Of a DNA stretch of 64,000 nt, positions 49,540 through 62,570 are shown piece after piece (the stretch's first letter is position 1; the number at the start of each line of letters is the position of its first letter). Position numbers and translations under genes: made by a program. Source of the stretch: Helicoverpa zea. Lineage: Eukaryota > Arthropoda > Insecta > Lepidoptera > Noctuidae. A model generated the notes under the pieces. It made no database searches. It was given only the letters and a program-made list of their open reading frames with translations, and was not told where the DNA came from. The stretch covers positions 2,480,001 to 2,544,000 of the forward strand of contig NC_061469.1 of the NCBI RefSeq assembly GCF_022581195.2. Direction: 5' to 3'.

Positions 49540-49623
49540 ATGCCTGACGCACGATGGTGGTGACGACACGGAGTGGATGGTGTGGTGCGCGAACATGTGG
49601 TTCACGAGAGACATCTTGACCAT
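49540..49623 (-). other. Unexplained GC-rich short open stretch in eIF5A upstream intron
   Basis: In an otherwise AT-rich region a GC-rich stretch opens with ATG at 49,623 on the minus strand (MVKMSLVNHMFAHHTIHS...). It uses mostly C or G at third positions for about 28 codons before composition reverts. The plus strand is open as well. I do not recognise the peptide. It could be an alternative first exon, a pseudo-exon or part of a repeat. Confidence 0.2.
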
Positions 49624-50009
49624 GTCTTATTCAGGACCAACACATGAAAATAATCAAACCACCAACCGTTTTATCACCGTTACACCAAATTTAACACGTA
49701 GAAACTTAATACAATGTGAACTTGATCTTTAGAGCGAATCCGGAGATAACGAAAAAAAATAGCAATTTGACAAACGTGCCGGCGCCGCGGCACATTACAA
49801 TTTCATAAATTACACAAGATCCACACCGCGGTAACGCCGTATATGCACAAATTTATATTCACCATAGAAAATACTTACGAAAACAATAATTATAACTATT
49901 AATAAGGGATTCACGATAAAACTAAGATATTTATCGACACTCACATGTGACCGACGGGTTCTTCAACCGAAAGGTCAATTTGCGCCTGCGTAGCACCTAC
50001 AACACTCAC

Positions 50010-50065
50010 TTCCTGTCGCGGGGTTCACAAAATGGCCGAAACGCCGCCGCTAATTGGCGGTAAAT
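50010..50065 (-). promoter_or_regulatory. Probable eIF5A first (noncoding) exon and core promoter
   Basis: On the minus strand a CpG-rich stretch with GGCGGCGTTTCGGCC and the M1BP/YY1-like core GGCCATTTTG runs into GACAGGAA followed by GTGAGT, a strong splice donor at 50,009. It is the only CpG-rich, donor-bearing segment within 3 kb upstream of the eIF5A leader acceptor. The exact transcription start is not determinable here; the right boundary is approximate. Confidence 0.5.
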
Positions 50066-50468
50066 ATGAACTTATGAACATTTTGGACAGTTTTTCACTC
50101 AATAATAAATAAATGGTAATTAAATGTCATGTAAAAATATTTCTTCTAATTACAAGTAACAAGTTTAGTCATACACTTTAGTTATTTTTGTGTTTTTAAT
50201 TAAAAAGATTGAAAACGTTATACACTATCTTTTTTTTTACGCCAACAGGTGGCGCTGTTTGTAGCTTTTAAATACAGATAAACATTTTTATTGAGCGATG
50301 AATGACATTGAATAATATTAATTAATTCATAAAATTAAATTGGGGGTAGCTGAAAACCAACTAAAAAAGGTTCATTGAAAATTTTGTATCAATTTACAAT
50401 GTCTTTAATTTTTTGCTTTATTTTTCAGAGAAAAAAGTTGTACACAGATTAAAAATCCTTAAATACGT

Positions 50469-50964
50469 GTAATGCTCCTGCTCCACCTGCGTTAGCGTTA
50501 ACGTTAATGTCAATGGCCAACTACACGTTACTTATTGCATTAAAAATGCGTGTTGGCTACACTTAGGTACAATTCTGCAAAGAGTTAATCCCTCATGAAG
50601 TAACGCGTTAACACACATTAAAGAGGTTAAACTCAGACACACAAAATAATTCTAAAAACTAAAGCTTTCTCATTTGACCATTCCATTACCGTGCTCGTAA
50701 AATGCAGTTACCGCTTAAACAAAGTATCTGCACTCGTCCTTGCATGCGTGCAATGAGATGGCGTTAATGTAGCCAACATCACTTAGCGCTCTAAGCTACG
50801 CACTAAAACCCTTTGATGTGTCCAAAAAACCGACACCCGAGTTATCGCTTAACGTTTAATGCTATTCATAATGCCATTTGTATAAATTGCCATTAAAACG
50901 TTGGCCACATCTGCGTAATGCCAAAATTTAACGCGTTAAGACGCAGGTGGAGCAGTAGCATTAC
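50469..50964. mobile_element. ~496-bp TIR MITE
   Basis: Left end GTAATGCTCCTGCTCCACC and right end its complement, with one mismatch over about 24 bp and looser pairing further in (GCGTTAACG-rich). The interior is rich in inverted GTTGGC/GCCAAC blocks. It has no open frame. A target duplication is not clear. It lies about 400 bp upstream of the eIF5A promoter. Confidence 0.75.
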
Positions 50965-51264
50965 AGCAATAATCTAACAAGATAGAGCATGCTAGTTTAG
51001 AATTGCTTGACTTAATCTTGAAATTATATCGAACGATTTGATTTGTAATTAATGTAAGTTTATGAGTTGGTTAATAAATTGAAAGCACATAATTAAGTAA
51101 TTCAAGTGTAGCCTGAATAAAAAACATTTATAAAGCAGTGGCGTAGCGTGGGTATCTGCCGCCCGGGGCAGTTGTCGATTTTGCCGCCCCTTCCCGTGTT
51201 TTTTTTTAACAAGTGTTACTGGCCGTTTGTCATTTTTAACCGACTTCAAAAAAAGGGTTTTTTT

Positions 51265-51400
51265 TTTGTATCGACGTTAAAAATCATCAAATGACCCTTC
51301 CCGCTGTGGGTTAGCAGCGGTGAGGGAGTGTCAGACTCTTACTGACTAAAAACCGTCGTGTTCCGTCGAAGGCCTTTTATGTTCCAGAGCCGCGGTAACG
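51265..51400 (+). repeat. Dispersed repeat family R1, copy 3 (inside hAT-type element)
   Basis: Same block order as the 30.8-kb copy, ending early after GAGCCGCGGTAACG. It is preceded by AACCGACTTCAAAAAAAGG. Either it inserted into the hAT-type element at 51,136-52,474 or it was captured by it. Confidence 0.8.
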
Positions 51401-51795
51401 CAGGCTAGCGAAGTAGGTAACTATAAGTATATATGGAATTGAAATAATTTAAAAAGCGGGGCTACTTTAAACTGTTTAACAAATTAATTTAATTTACGGG
51501 ACTAACACTTAAACTAGTTTCCATGGTTGGTTCCATGGCATGTTTCCATTAACTATACCTAAGCGTGAAATTTGGCTTGTATCTAGGTAGGTATTGCTTA
51601 TAGCATTCAAGTTTATCTAAACCAGTGAGTGGTTCTTAACCTTTTAGTCATGAGGGACCACTTTAACTAAAGTTTGTCTTGCCGGGGACCACCTCATCGG
51701 TTTACCTAAATTAGCACTCTGCTAGACGCATGTCGGCAGTTGTGTAGGTAAGCAAAAGCAAATAAAGAAAAACTTGCCTATGTTGTTTCCAAATT

Positions 51796-52205
51796 CGCGA
51801 GCGAAGCGAGCGCGAAATTTTTATCGGACTTAAACCAAATATTACGTAAAATTTAGCCCAAACGTACCTACTTAACTTTTTGTTTGTTGACAGATGCAAA
51901 AACAAGGGCGTAGTGTTTTTGAATACGCGAGCGAAGCGAGCGCGAAATTTTTAGCGGACTTAAAACAAAAATTACGTAAAATTTTGCCCAAACGTACTTA
52001 ACTTTTTGTTTGTTGACAGATGCAAAAATAAGGGCATATCGTTTTTGAATACGCGAGCGAAGTGAGCGCGAAATTTTTAGCGGATTTAAAACAAAAATTA
52101 CGTAAAATTTAGCCCAAACGTACTTAACGTTTGTTTGTTGACAGATGTAAAATTTAGCGCATACAGTTTCTGAATACTACGCGAGCGAAGCGAGCGCGAA
52201 ATTTT
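51796..52205. repeat. Tandem array of ~128-bp units inside the hAT-type element
   Basis: Units start at 51,796, 51,926, 52,052 and 52,180 (spacings 130, 126, 128). Each opens with CGCGAGCGAAGCGAGCGCG and AAATTTTTA, then a body containing ACGTAAAATTT, CCCAAACGTAC and TTGTTGACAGATG. The last unit is partial. Confidence 0.9.
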
Positions 52206-52482
52206 AATTATTTTTTAGTTAAGACTCAAAACCAAAATTACGTAAAATGTAGTGTTACGTGTGTTTTAAGTACCAAATTTTAACAATAATTAATTTTAAG
52301 TTTAAAAAGTTTCAACTTTCTTGTTTAATGTTTTGTTATTGTTAGACAGTTTTATGTAGCGGCGCTCATACTAGTTGCGAACAATTTTTTTTTTAATTGG
52401 CTAAATTTTGCCGCCCCCTAAAAGCTGCCGCCCGGGGAATTTGCCCCCCCTGCCCCCGCCACGCTACGCCACTGTTATAAAG

Positions 52483-55400
52483 TTTAAATTATTGTCATAG
52501 ATGGCGCTGTCGATGTCGCAGGAAAGTGTACAACATCGAAGTAATAATAAATGTGCAAGTCTCTTGAAAATATAAAACGCAGACTAAATGGCAACATAAA
52601 CTGCAGGCGGACGATCAGTAAGTGAGTTTTTCTATGTTTTCTCCTCATTTTTCTAATTTTAAGTTTACGGTATTCAGACATAGATGTCGCTATTTTACCG
52701 TGATAGAGCACCACCGAACTAAAGGGATTAAAATAATGATTTATTTACTTTATTACAATGATAAATAATAGTAGATATAGTGGGTAGACTGACTCAAAAG
52801 ACCGAATTCCATTACATTTATCTGGAATATTTTTAACCTGGGTGAGTGGGTTTACTAGTTAAACGTACCGGCTTCACACGCTACTGTATAGGTATTATTA
52901 TACATAAGTACTTACATACCTTATGATATAAGGTTTCGGATGAAAGGAAACCCTTGACAAAAGGTACGTAACTAACTAAAGGTAACAGCTGGGAATAGAC
53001 GTACCTGCTCTTCCACCATGACACCAGGTGGAGGATAATCCGAGGATTTCTCCCCTGTTTAAAAGTAAATGTATGCGGCGTAAGTAGTTCAGAAAATCGC
53101 TATGATCAGATATTAAAAAAACCACTCGCAGTGGAAGGAACGGAACGATTATCAGACTTTCTCCGGCTAAAATACACCCACATACATGAGGAGCTCCAGT
53201 CTTCATGTATCGGAAATCTCTTCAATTTCACTGACAGCTCTTTAGGATGCGTGTGGGACAAGGACAAGCCGTAGGAGCTACGACCACACCAGATTGTACC
53301 TACCCTATACATAATATACCTTGCTGCTTGCGTACCTACGGTTTCCAGGACATGACGGGCCAGTTGTAGAAGACAGTTATATTGTAGGTACATGATTTGA
53401 TAAGTATTTGTATTTGGTAAATATTGAGGATAAGTTCGCACATCGTGCAGGTTAGTGATTAGCATTTGTAAAAAAAAAAAACTTAAAATAGGTCACAGCA
53501 ATGTCTTTAAGGTTTGTTTCATTAAATGACTTTTGTTGTTTCCCAACAAAATAATTTGTAACATAATACCACACCACAGTTTTTTTTGTGCTTTGCTCAA
53601 AATCTTTGTCAAATTGTTCAATTAGATCATACCTATACTTTTCATTCTTCCTTTCATTCCGTAACCAGGTAAGTACCTACGTTCACAATTTATTATTTTA
53701 TTAGACCATTTAGGCATTTTTGTGATATCCAAGAAGCTTAGGCAAATTAAGAACTTAGATACCTTTTAACACAAGAACAACTACTATACAACATTAATTA
53801 GCCTCAAACAATCCGTTACTCAAAACCTTCTTAATGACCCACCGAACAAAATGACCTATTACTCAAAACCAGCGAATTACCAGAGCACATCGCGACCACT
53901 AATCCTCAGTATAAAAGAAACATAAGATCACAATGGACACCGCAAGGGTTTAAAAGCTTTCTTCAATAAATCACGGTCGTCGAGAGGGGTAGAAAAAAGC
54001 CCCAACATTAAGTACCAAGGGTAGTACCCACAATAGATAGATATAATTACGCAACTATTGTAGTTATTATAGAAAGATTATGTGTTTTGCGAAGTCATTT
54101 TGGCAAGCGTGTTCTTTGTATGACAACGATAGTTAATTGTTATCGGATGGCGGATGAGGTTTGATTGATTGAGGTAATAAAAAATGGGAAGAGTGATTTC
54201 ACACGAATGGGCAATGGGGAACAATTTGACAGAAATGTATGTAAGCATAATCAAATGGCAGGTACTATGGACGTATGTGTTGATGCCTTTTGAAGCATCC
54301 GCACACTGAAAACTTTTAGTTAGTCGATAAATGATAGGGCTAAAATAGGATAGACGTATGGTGATGATGCATTGATCATATTCAAAATAACTGTTAGATA
54401 ACCATCGGGCTGACTATCGGCTGACAGTTTAATTTACCTACATTGTGCGTTCTTAAGATAATGATGATTTGAAAACTGACAAATGTTAAACTAATGATAA
54501 GTCTTTTGAAAAGTGTTGCATATCTAATATTCTAAGTTATTGGTGAAAAAAAATATTCTGAGAATTCGGGGCTGAAAGAACCAATCTTCTTTGAGCTAGA
54601 TTGGTTCTGCCTTATCATGTACCTACATGAGATCAGCCTGACCCAAGTTGAGAATAGAATTTATATTTTTTAAGTTATGTAGGTTCTTCTGCATAGTCTC
54701 GCAAAAAATACAGTAAATAGTTAGATACTACCTAGTACATATTAGAATAGTTATGTATATAAAACGAAATTCATTTTATTTACTGCTGCCAGTCAACAGG
54801 AATAAGGAGGAATACGTGGACGCGTTTTAGTTCTGCTGTAAATACCTACCTCTTTTATATATATTTCTTACCGCTAATTGTCAATAAATTGAACTTAGTG
54901 TATTCTACATAAGCTCTCCTTTTTTGTAGTAAACAATAAAGACCAATATACTTACTCTATTTAATTACAAAAAATTGTTTGTGAAAGTATTCGCGTAGCA
55001 CCGTAGCTGTTCGGCGCGGCGTAGCACCCGTGCTACGCCAGCGCTTTACCCTTTCCGTGGTATTTCATGTGCTCTTTCGTATTCGGTGTTTTTTCTTATC
55101 CGTAGATTTAGTTGTATTTTATAACAGTAAATTTAATTTAATAAGATGCACCAAGGCGGCTCGCTATGTCGATTTTTTGTTACCTACATCTTCTAAAAAA
55201 ATACTTTTAACAAGTGTATTGTTTAATTTGGACTCAAATAATTCCCGTCGGTATGCATAAGACTTTTCTTATTTTTAAACTTCTTCCTAAAAATGTCTCA
55301 TAGCCAAACCTGATCACCGCTCTATCGATAACCCCAGCAATACCTTTTAATAAAATATTAATAATAAAAAAAAACAATAAATAACAACACAAGACCTATA

Positions 55401-57589
55401 AATCATATCAAACCAATAAAAAAACGGGGGGTGTCAAACGAACATAGTTTCCATCCACGAGACAGGATGCGAAGACACTGAATATGTATGGGCTCGACAT
55501 AAACGGCGATAAAGCCAAGTGGCGCAAGAAACCTAGCAAAATAAATTCACAGAGTAAATGAAGCCAGCGCGGACAATGGACCGGGACTTTCTACGGCCCA
55601 TTACTTGTCCCGGGCGATTACGCCAAAACGCCAATTCAAATGAAATCATTTACCATATTATTTTCATTTGGTAACACCACCCACCCTAGCAAACTCCATT
55701 TCGCCGCCTAAACTCGTACGCGGCTCAGCCAATTTTTTAAATGTACCCGCTCAAAATAAATTATGTAGCGAACTGGGAAGGCGCTGCGGACAAACAAGAA
55801 ATAAAACGGATGAGCGCGACCCGCGGCCTGAGCGGGACGGGTAGCTCGCTCCTCCTCCGCCCCCCGGCGCCCCGCTCCCCTCCCCCCGCTCCGTTCAACT
55901 TGAAGACGGCCCCGAGAGCTAAGCTCCCGTTTTATTGTCACTTACACCTCGCCTAAGATTTGTTTACCGCTCAAATCTTCACGCTCGCAATCTGCCCAAC
56001 CATTCTTTCACCCGTAAGGCTGAAAGTTCTCTGAATTCTTCTCACCCGCCCGCAGTTTTAACCTTGCGCAGGAGTATACAAGACAAGTAAATTTTGAATC
56101 ACAGCTCTGATTAAAGAATCAGACGCAGAAACGATTGCTTATAAAGTATTAAGATGCTTATTTTGAATAGTCCGAGAATATTTGATAATAATATTGTCTT
56201 CTTATTGTTTCTTTAGGTACTTTGTACTGTTAATATAAAGAGGATTAAATATCTGAGCAGATATCATTTTTGTTTTTATTTTATTTTATAAAAGAGAGTC
56301 ACGTAACTTGCCCGTAACGAATATCGGTGTAATTGAGTAAATTAGATGTTATACCAATTACAGGAAAACACCAGCTACTAGGGATTTTCGAAAATAACTC
56401 ACGTATTAACTTTTCAGGAAATGCGAAAGAGGTAAAGAGATTGGGCAAGTGTAGTTGGATTGGTTTATTGGACTTTAAATTGTTTTCGTATTATGTACAC
56501 TCAGTAGAAGAGGTTTTATTAAAACATTATGTACCCACGCTAGGTTAGAAAAACTCTTTGAAAAACTGTAAAATAGAGATGTTTCGCGATTCGCTCGCCT
56601 AAATAAGTAATATAATTTCCGACAGTAGCGCCAAGTCATCTGTTTCTTCAGGAAGTTTTTCTTCATGGAGTATTGCCTGCCTCTCAAGAAAAAGGTCTAG
56701 AATCCATAGAATAACACACAACAGTTCCCAAATCAAATAGCTCATAGGAAAGTAGTCCAGTTTATTCCCTCATTTACCAGTAGTAAGGGCCTGTAACCAA
56801 GCACCACCGATCCAGAGTTTAGCAAAGGGGTCACGGACGGCATTACAAGTTAGTTTGCCACAGATAACACAATGACAACTAATTGGATAGCTTAGCTGTG
56901 CTGCTCCGAATTCTCCTAACTAACTAACTAACTACCCTGATAGATAAATTACGGGTTTTATTTTCTGAAGAAAGTTTGTAAGTTGGCTTGGTTGGCTGGA
57001 AAACTCGCGTTAGGTAATTTTTGGGATCCGGTTTGGTTAAATTGTTTTTGTGGTTGTTAAGGTTTTGAAGTGGTTCAGATATTTTTGTGATGAAGAAATT
57101 GCATTAAGAGTTTATAAATAAAAATTTAAATTAAAAAACCTGCCTGTACTAAGCAATTCTTTTGTAAGGACTTTTTAAAAATTGGTTTAGTTTTTCAGGC
57201 CTTTTTGTTGTATTTCAGATTGGATCAAGAGTATTATTTTTGTGTCTATAAACGTACAGAACATGTTTTATTGAAAATAAAGCAACTTCAGGCACGTCAA
57301 ACTGAACAACGTCAAACTGAACTGACACGTCAACAAAAAAAGATGGAAGTGTCATAGCTTAAATAAAATACCATCATTCCAATTTACTTAAGCAATTACT
57401 TAATTCAAAACAAAGTAAATGATCAGAAATCCTGGGCCACACGAAAAATGAACAAAACTAATATCATGAGCGTTTGAGAGAACGAGATTAAAGTGATTAG
57501 CGTGGTCTCGTCCCAAACACCGGTCACTCACTTAATTCGGCTCGTTTTAAAGCAATCTTTTTCAGCAGCCGAGCATGCTGTTAAAAGTA
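52483..57589. other. Intergenic, AT-rich
   Basis: No convincing gene on either strand. Small items: a GCGTAGCACCC-GTGCTACGC palindrome at about 55,018-55,037; an (ACTA)n run near 56,917; repeated CGTCAAACTGAAC at 57,294-57,325. Confidence 0.45.
55800..55925. other. Short GC-rich pyrimidine-asymmetric patch
   Basis: CTCCTCCTCCGCCCCCCGGC then CCCTCCCCCCGCTCC on plus. It stands alone in AT-rich DNA. No gene or splice signal can be tied to it. Possible regulatory island. Confidence 0.3.
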
Positions 57590-58122
57590 TTTCGAAACGT
57601 ATAAATAATTTACGAAACGAGGACATAAAGTTTGCGGAGCGACCCCCGCTCGCATGCAAATCGAGTTGGAAGAAAGAAGTGTCGGCGGCCGCGAGACCGT
57701 CTCTTTCCTCCGTAGAATATCCGAACGTATTCGAGCGGGAGAGGCGACGTGCAGTGGATTACTGTTTGAGCGGGAGCGAGAGAGAGGCCGTCGGTAGTTG
57801 CGTTCGGTTAAGTGAATCAGTGCCCGCGCTCGCTATTAAATCAGGGCGCGGGAGCGGGGAGGCGCGCGTGCTAAAATGCTCTTTACGGCGGGTGGGGTTT
57901 TGTTTGCTGAGGGCGGTTTCAGAACGATTACTCGCAGTCTCGCAGTCGTGTGTTCGCGGCGAGTGCGGTGCAGTCGCGGCGTGACGCGGCTCGCGAGTGC
58001 TCGTACGTGTATCGGAACGTGATGCCAGTGACAGCGCGGTGACCGCGCTTTTTCGCACGCGGAGTAAGGCGGGAAAAGTTCCCGCCCACAATAAAGCAAA
58101 ATATTTTCGGACGCTAATAAGG
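57590..58122 (+). promoter_or_regulatory. CpG-rich promoter and probable 5'UTR exon of a downstream gene
   Basis: CpG content rises sharply here and falls again after GGACGCTAATAAG GTAATC, a plausible splice donor at 58,122. Open frames on both strands (57,493-57,984 plus; 57,759-58,091 minus) overlap each other and resemble nothing known, so I read this as a noncoding first exon plus promoter. No coding exon follows before 64,000, implying a long first intron. Confidence 0.4.
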
Positions 58123-59254
58123 TAATCAATGTTTTTATTTGATTTTTCATGATTTAACTGTAGTTTTCAAAGTTAGTTTCAGTTTTGTAACTTTTTATTT
58201 ATGCAGCCGTTTTTTTTTTAAATTAACCAGCTGTTAAAGTGTTAGTTAATTAGTATTCATGCTCTTAAGAAGCAAAGAGAAAGACAGTTTTTTCCAAAGA
58301 ATTGTTTGCAAAAGTTTTCGCTTCAGACTGAATAAATAACTAAAACCAACTTGAAAAAATCGAATAAGATATCTTTACAGTACACTAATTGATTACGGCT
58401 TTTTAACATGCCATGACTTGAATCTGGATTCTCTAAATTCCTAGTTACTATGAATACTGGCTGAAATCAATTATGAACTGAATTTACTCAATCTAACGAT
58501 TTGCGGAAACTTTATCTTGGATGTTGCGTTTCTTGTATTCATAGAATTTGTTATTCCGGTCCTTGAACAACCTGTGCATAATTAGACAGTTCTATAAAAT
58601 ATATTTAGTTAAAATTAAATGAATTCATTAGAACCAGATTGGATTAATTAATAAGAGGTGCAGAAATGTTTAACATAGAATGCATTTTTCTAGCTCTGCA
58701 ATTAAATTGATGTATGATGATGCTGTAAAAAATACAAAACTAACACAGGCACGAAATTTTCATCTAAGCACATAAAATATTTACTAACCGACTTCCCGAA
58801 AAAGAGGAGGTTATCAATTCATTTTTTTAAAATTGAAATTGTACCTACCTTTATCCTAATAAAAATTACAAGGAAATTTAATAGGTGCCGTAAGGTAATA
58901 GGTACACCTATTCACGACATTTTTTATAATCATGTAGCAAATTATCACTACCGTCAAATCAATATTGTGAAAGAGTAACGGTTTTAAATGACTTGATAAA
59001 AAACTGTACCCAATTAACCAAATTAACCATTAAAAATTGAAAAGAAAATACAAAATAGTTTATTCAGGTTGCAAAAAGTGCGACAAACAGGTAGTTACTT
59101 TCACATTTATATTACTAGCAAGAATTTGCATCTGTTTAAATATACCTAAAACTCATTTAACTTTTCTTTTTTTCTTAACAATCTGTAAGTACTGTATAAA
59201 AGTACCTTCCTGGTTTTTTAAGCAATCTAACATTACTGATAAGATTCTAACCGT

Positions 59255-59397
59255 CTTACCACAAAAACTTTTTAACGTCAGTTTAAGACTTGTCTAAAAA
59301 AATGTCAAATTATGACGTTGACATAATGTTGGTTCATTTTGCAGCCACAAATTTTTTAGACAAGTGTAAAACAGGTGTTAAAGTTTTTGTAGTAAGG
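59255..59397. mobile_element. Small TIR MITE (~143 bp)
   Basis: Left arm CTTACCACAAAAACTTTTTA...GACTTGTCTAAAA; right arm (complement) CTTACTACAAAAACTTTAAC...ACTTGTCTAAAA. Terminal similarity covers about 45 bp per side with a short AT-rich loop. I recognise this end sequence as common in moth genomes, from memory. Confidence 0.7.
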
Positions 59398-62300
59398 CCA
59401 TAAGTGTTTAGAAGTAAGTTTTCTAGTTAAAATTCATAAAATATGTAAAGATGGGTTTTTCAGCTCAACCTGATTCCACTTTTCCGAATTCAGAAGCCTT
59501 AAATCGTTTCAATAATCAGGATTTAGTTAGTGATACTTCTTCGAATTACTTCCAGAATGTTATTTCACTGAGCTAAATTAGGTATCTACTAAATCATTGA
59601 TGACGTCTGTATAAGAATTTTTATCGTCACAGCCTAAAAACGTTCACTGCTGGACCAAAGCCTTCCACAAGCTGGAGGGATTTGCCCATACTCAGTGCAC
59701 TGGGTGTATTTTAAATATCTTTAACCATTCTATGTATAATAAAACACTGCATTAACTAAAAACCCAGCACCATACACCCGCGTGTAACAATCAATACAGC
59801 CAATTGTCATCTACGTCACGCTGCAAGGCGCTCGTCTCAATCAACTCTAACGCAATAAAGGCCAATAACGGCCAAGCAATAAGTTCAATTACCAACAAAT
59901 ATCAGCAATGTATTGATATGCAATCGTGGACGGCGCCCCGAGCAATTATTGCGGCGCTAGAGACTGGATGCTTGATTGAATCGTTGAGATGGAAAATGTT
60001 GCATTTGGTATTGAATTGCTTGTATTGTGTAGGAATAGGAAAAATAATGAAGGATGGATATTAATGAAGAGAAGGAAATGATGATGATCTTAATTTCAAT
60101 AACAGCTTATTATGTACTGGTATAGGTTAAAGTGTATGTTACATTACATGGTTACGATGGGGATTTTATATCAGGAATGCGAGAAACATGCGTGTCTACA
60201 TAAAAAAATATTTCAGCGACGTTGGTTATGGAGTTTATGCTGGTATTTGGATATCTAATACTCTATTGTATCTCTATTGTACTCATAAATTGTTTTAAAA
60301 GTTTTCACAGCTCGAAAAAAAGAATAAAAGGAAGCTACCAGAACATTTTTAAAAATTTATCTACTCAAAGCCATTCCAAAGAACTTACAATATGGCTTTG
60401 TAATGTAAGCTTAAGATACACAATTAACACATACTTTTCTAATAAATATAAAATAGCAAAATGTCAATAGATATTACTTCAGTTAGTTCAACTAAAGCCG
60501 AACTGGTCAAGTTCGTAACCGTATTGCTACGAAATGGCTACGAAAGTGCTACGAAATATTCCTAAGGCGCTTTAACTCGACGAAATTTTCTCGTTTATGA
60601 AGTATAAAACTTGATTTATCGAGTCCACACGTATTTTATGTATGTATCGATTGCTAAAAATACACGTGTAAGACGAAGCGAATTGCCATAAAGTTCTAAT
60701 ATTTATCAATGAGAATGTTTTTAAGTTAGTCCGAATTTCAAAAGCAGACATGGTATAGTTTGAATTAAACAATTACAGAAGCAGGATAAGTTCTTTGTAA
60801 AATCATTACGCGAGATAAATTGTAGGTATAGGTAGAGGTACCTTATTTTAATTATTGTTTATTAAATGTTCTTTATGAATCACTCGTCTTACAAATTACT
60901 GCATATTAGTAGCATATTATGTTATTATCACAAATCATTTCATGCCTTCAACGACCTTCAACAACAATCAAATGATCTTTAATCCTCCCATTGTAATAAA
61001 AACGATTGAGTTAAATAATTTATTCAGATCACAACTGTAGGACTGTAATATAGTTAATTCCAATATTGTTGGCCATTGAATTGTTTATAATGAACACCCA
61101 AAATTCTTCGTGCATATTTAATCGGGATCAAAAATGTGTTCTCATCGGTGCGAGTCAGGTTCGCCGACATTCTAGAAATATTAGCACGTAATTTGTAACT
61201 GTTTGCTAGATCGAGTAGACAAGGAGGAACATTTGTTTTCTTGGCAGTGTCACACACTGGCACAACGTTGGAATCCCCCTTTTATAATAAGCATGTTTCT
61301 CAATCGATAAACATTAACTACCTGTATTTATAAAACACTGTACCTCCTCAGTTTAGTCTGTCTCAATGAGGACGCTGCACTTCCATAGTAAAATCATCCT
61401 ATATTATAAATTCTATTCTATTCTATCCTCCGGCCCTTATCCCAATTTTATTTGGGGTCGGCACAGCATGATTTATCCTCCCATATTCTTCTATCTGCCA
61501 TCATTTCAATATCATATGCACTCAATACTATTTGAACCAGCTAAAAGTATTGCTAAAATATATTTACGAACGTCACCATTCTACAGAAACAAATGCATCA
61601 TTAAATTCCGATGACTAATGTTCCATAATGAGCAGTAATTGGATTGTGCTCGCCAGTTGATCACTCTATATCGTTTCCAGTTTACCACCATTAGTTTGCA
61701 GTAAAATTTCAGATTTACTAACTGTTAGGTTACTTAACTGGTGAGCCATTTGGTTTAACTTAGTTGGTTTAGTTTTGTTTCAGGTAAATGTTTGTGAGTT
61801 GCGCATGATTGTTTTTGGGAAGTTTACATATTTGAAAGTTTGGTTGTTAAATGCCATTGCTTCAGAAAACTAGTCACTGTTTGAAATGTACTAAAAACAT
61901 GTAAGTATCTTGGTATTGTTAGTGTAAAAAGAAAAATAAATATAAAGAACGCCAAGTGAAATAATTTTACACATATCTTGCGGTTTTATTTCTTGTACAA
62001 CAACCTCCAAAGTTTGAAAAATTGTACTTTATGTATTTTCACTTACCTACCTGAATTTTTATCAACATTTATTTTCCTGAAAACTACCCTTACTTCTTCC
62101 CAAGATTCTTAAGGTCATTAACCTTTAAAAAAGCTAACAAAAGTACAAGCAATAAGTTGCGTTTATTCGATATAGCGGCATCGAGCGCAATTGAGTAGCG
62201 TCGCGTTCTCCCTATAATTGTTCATAATTGCTCGGCCAAAGGGTACGATGGACCGGCGAATTATTCTCAGTTCTTAGTAAAAACGCTCTTATTAGGTTGA

Positions 62301-62489
62301 AGGGTGACAGGAGATAGGTCTGAGAAATTGTGTGACGTTGGCTGTGGGAAATCTTGGGAGAAAACCATGAGTGATACTTCTATCTTCTATGGTGAGATTA
62401 AATTTGAATCAATGTTGAAGCTATTTAGGGATTGTGTCTACTTCCTTAATAACTCTACTGATTATTTAAAGAATTCAAGCTAATCAGTT

Positions 62490-62570
62490 GCTTCATCATC
62501 ATCATCATCATCAGCCTATCGCAGTCCACTGCTGGACATAGGCCTCTCCAAGTGCACGCCACTGAGATCA
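62490..62570 (-). repeat. SINE-like tail copy with (CAT)n
   Basis: (CATCAT)n, then CGCAGTCCACTGCTGGACAT and AGGCCTCTCCAAGTGCACGC. This is the inverse of the 37.7-kb copy. Confidence 0.7.

Larger units (their letters stand above)
51136..52474. mobile_element. hAT-type TIR element with 8-bp TSD carrying a tandem array
   Basis: Ends CAGTGGCGTAGCGTGG and complement bound 1,339 bp. The exact 8-bp duplication TTATAAAG flanks it (51,128-51,135 and 52,475-52,482). Subterminal GCCGCCC blocks occur at both ends. No transposase is present. The interior contains a copy of a dispersed repeat (51,265-51,400) and a 3.2-unit tandem array. A fragment with similar GC-rich ends lies near 37.7-37.9 kb. Confidence 0.88.

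Noticed and set aside
57493..57984. 163-codon plus-strand frame near 57.5 kb
   Set aside because: Lies in a CpG-rich block where both strands stay open by composition. No family resemblance and biased toward Ser/Arg/Ala.
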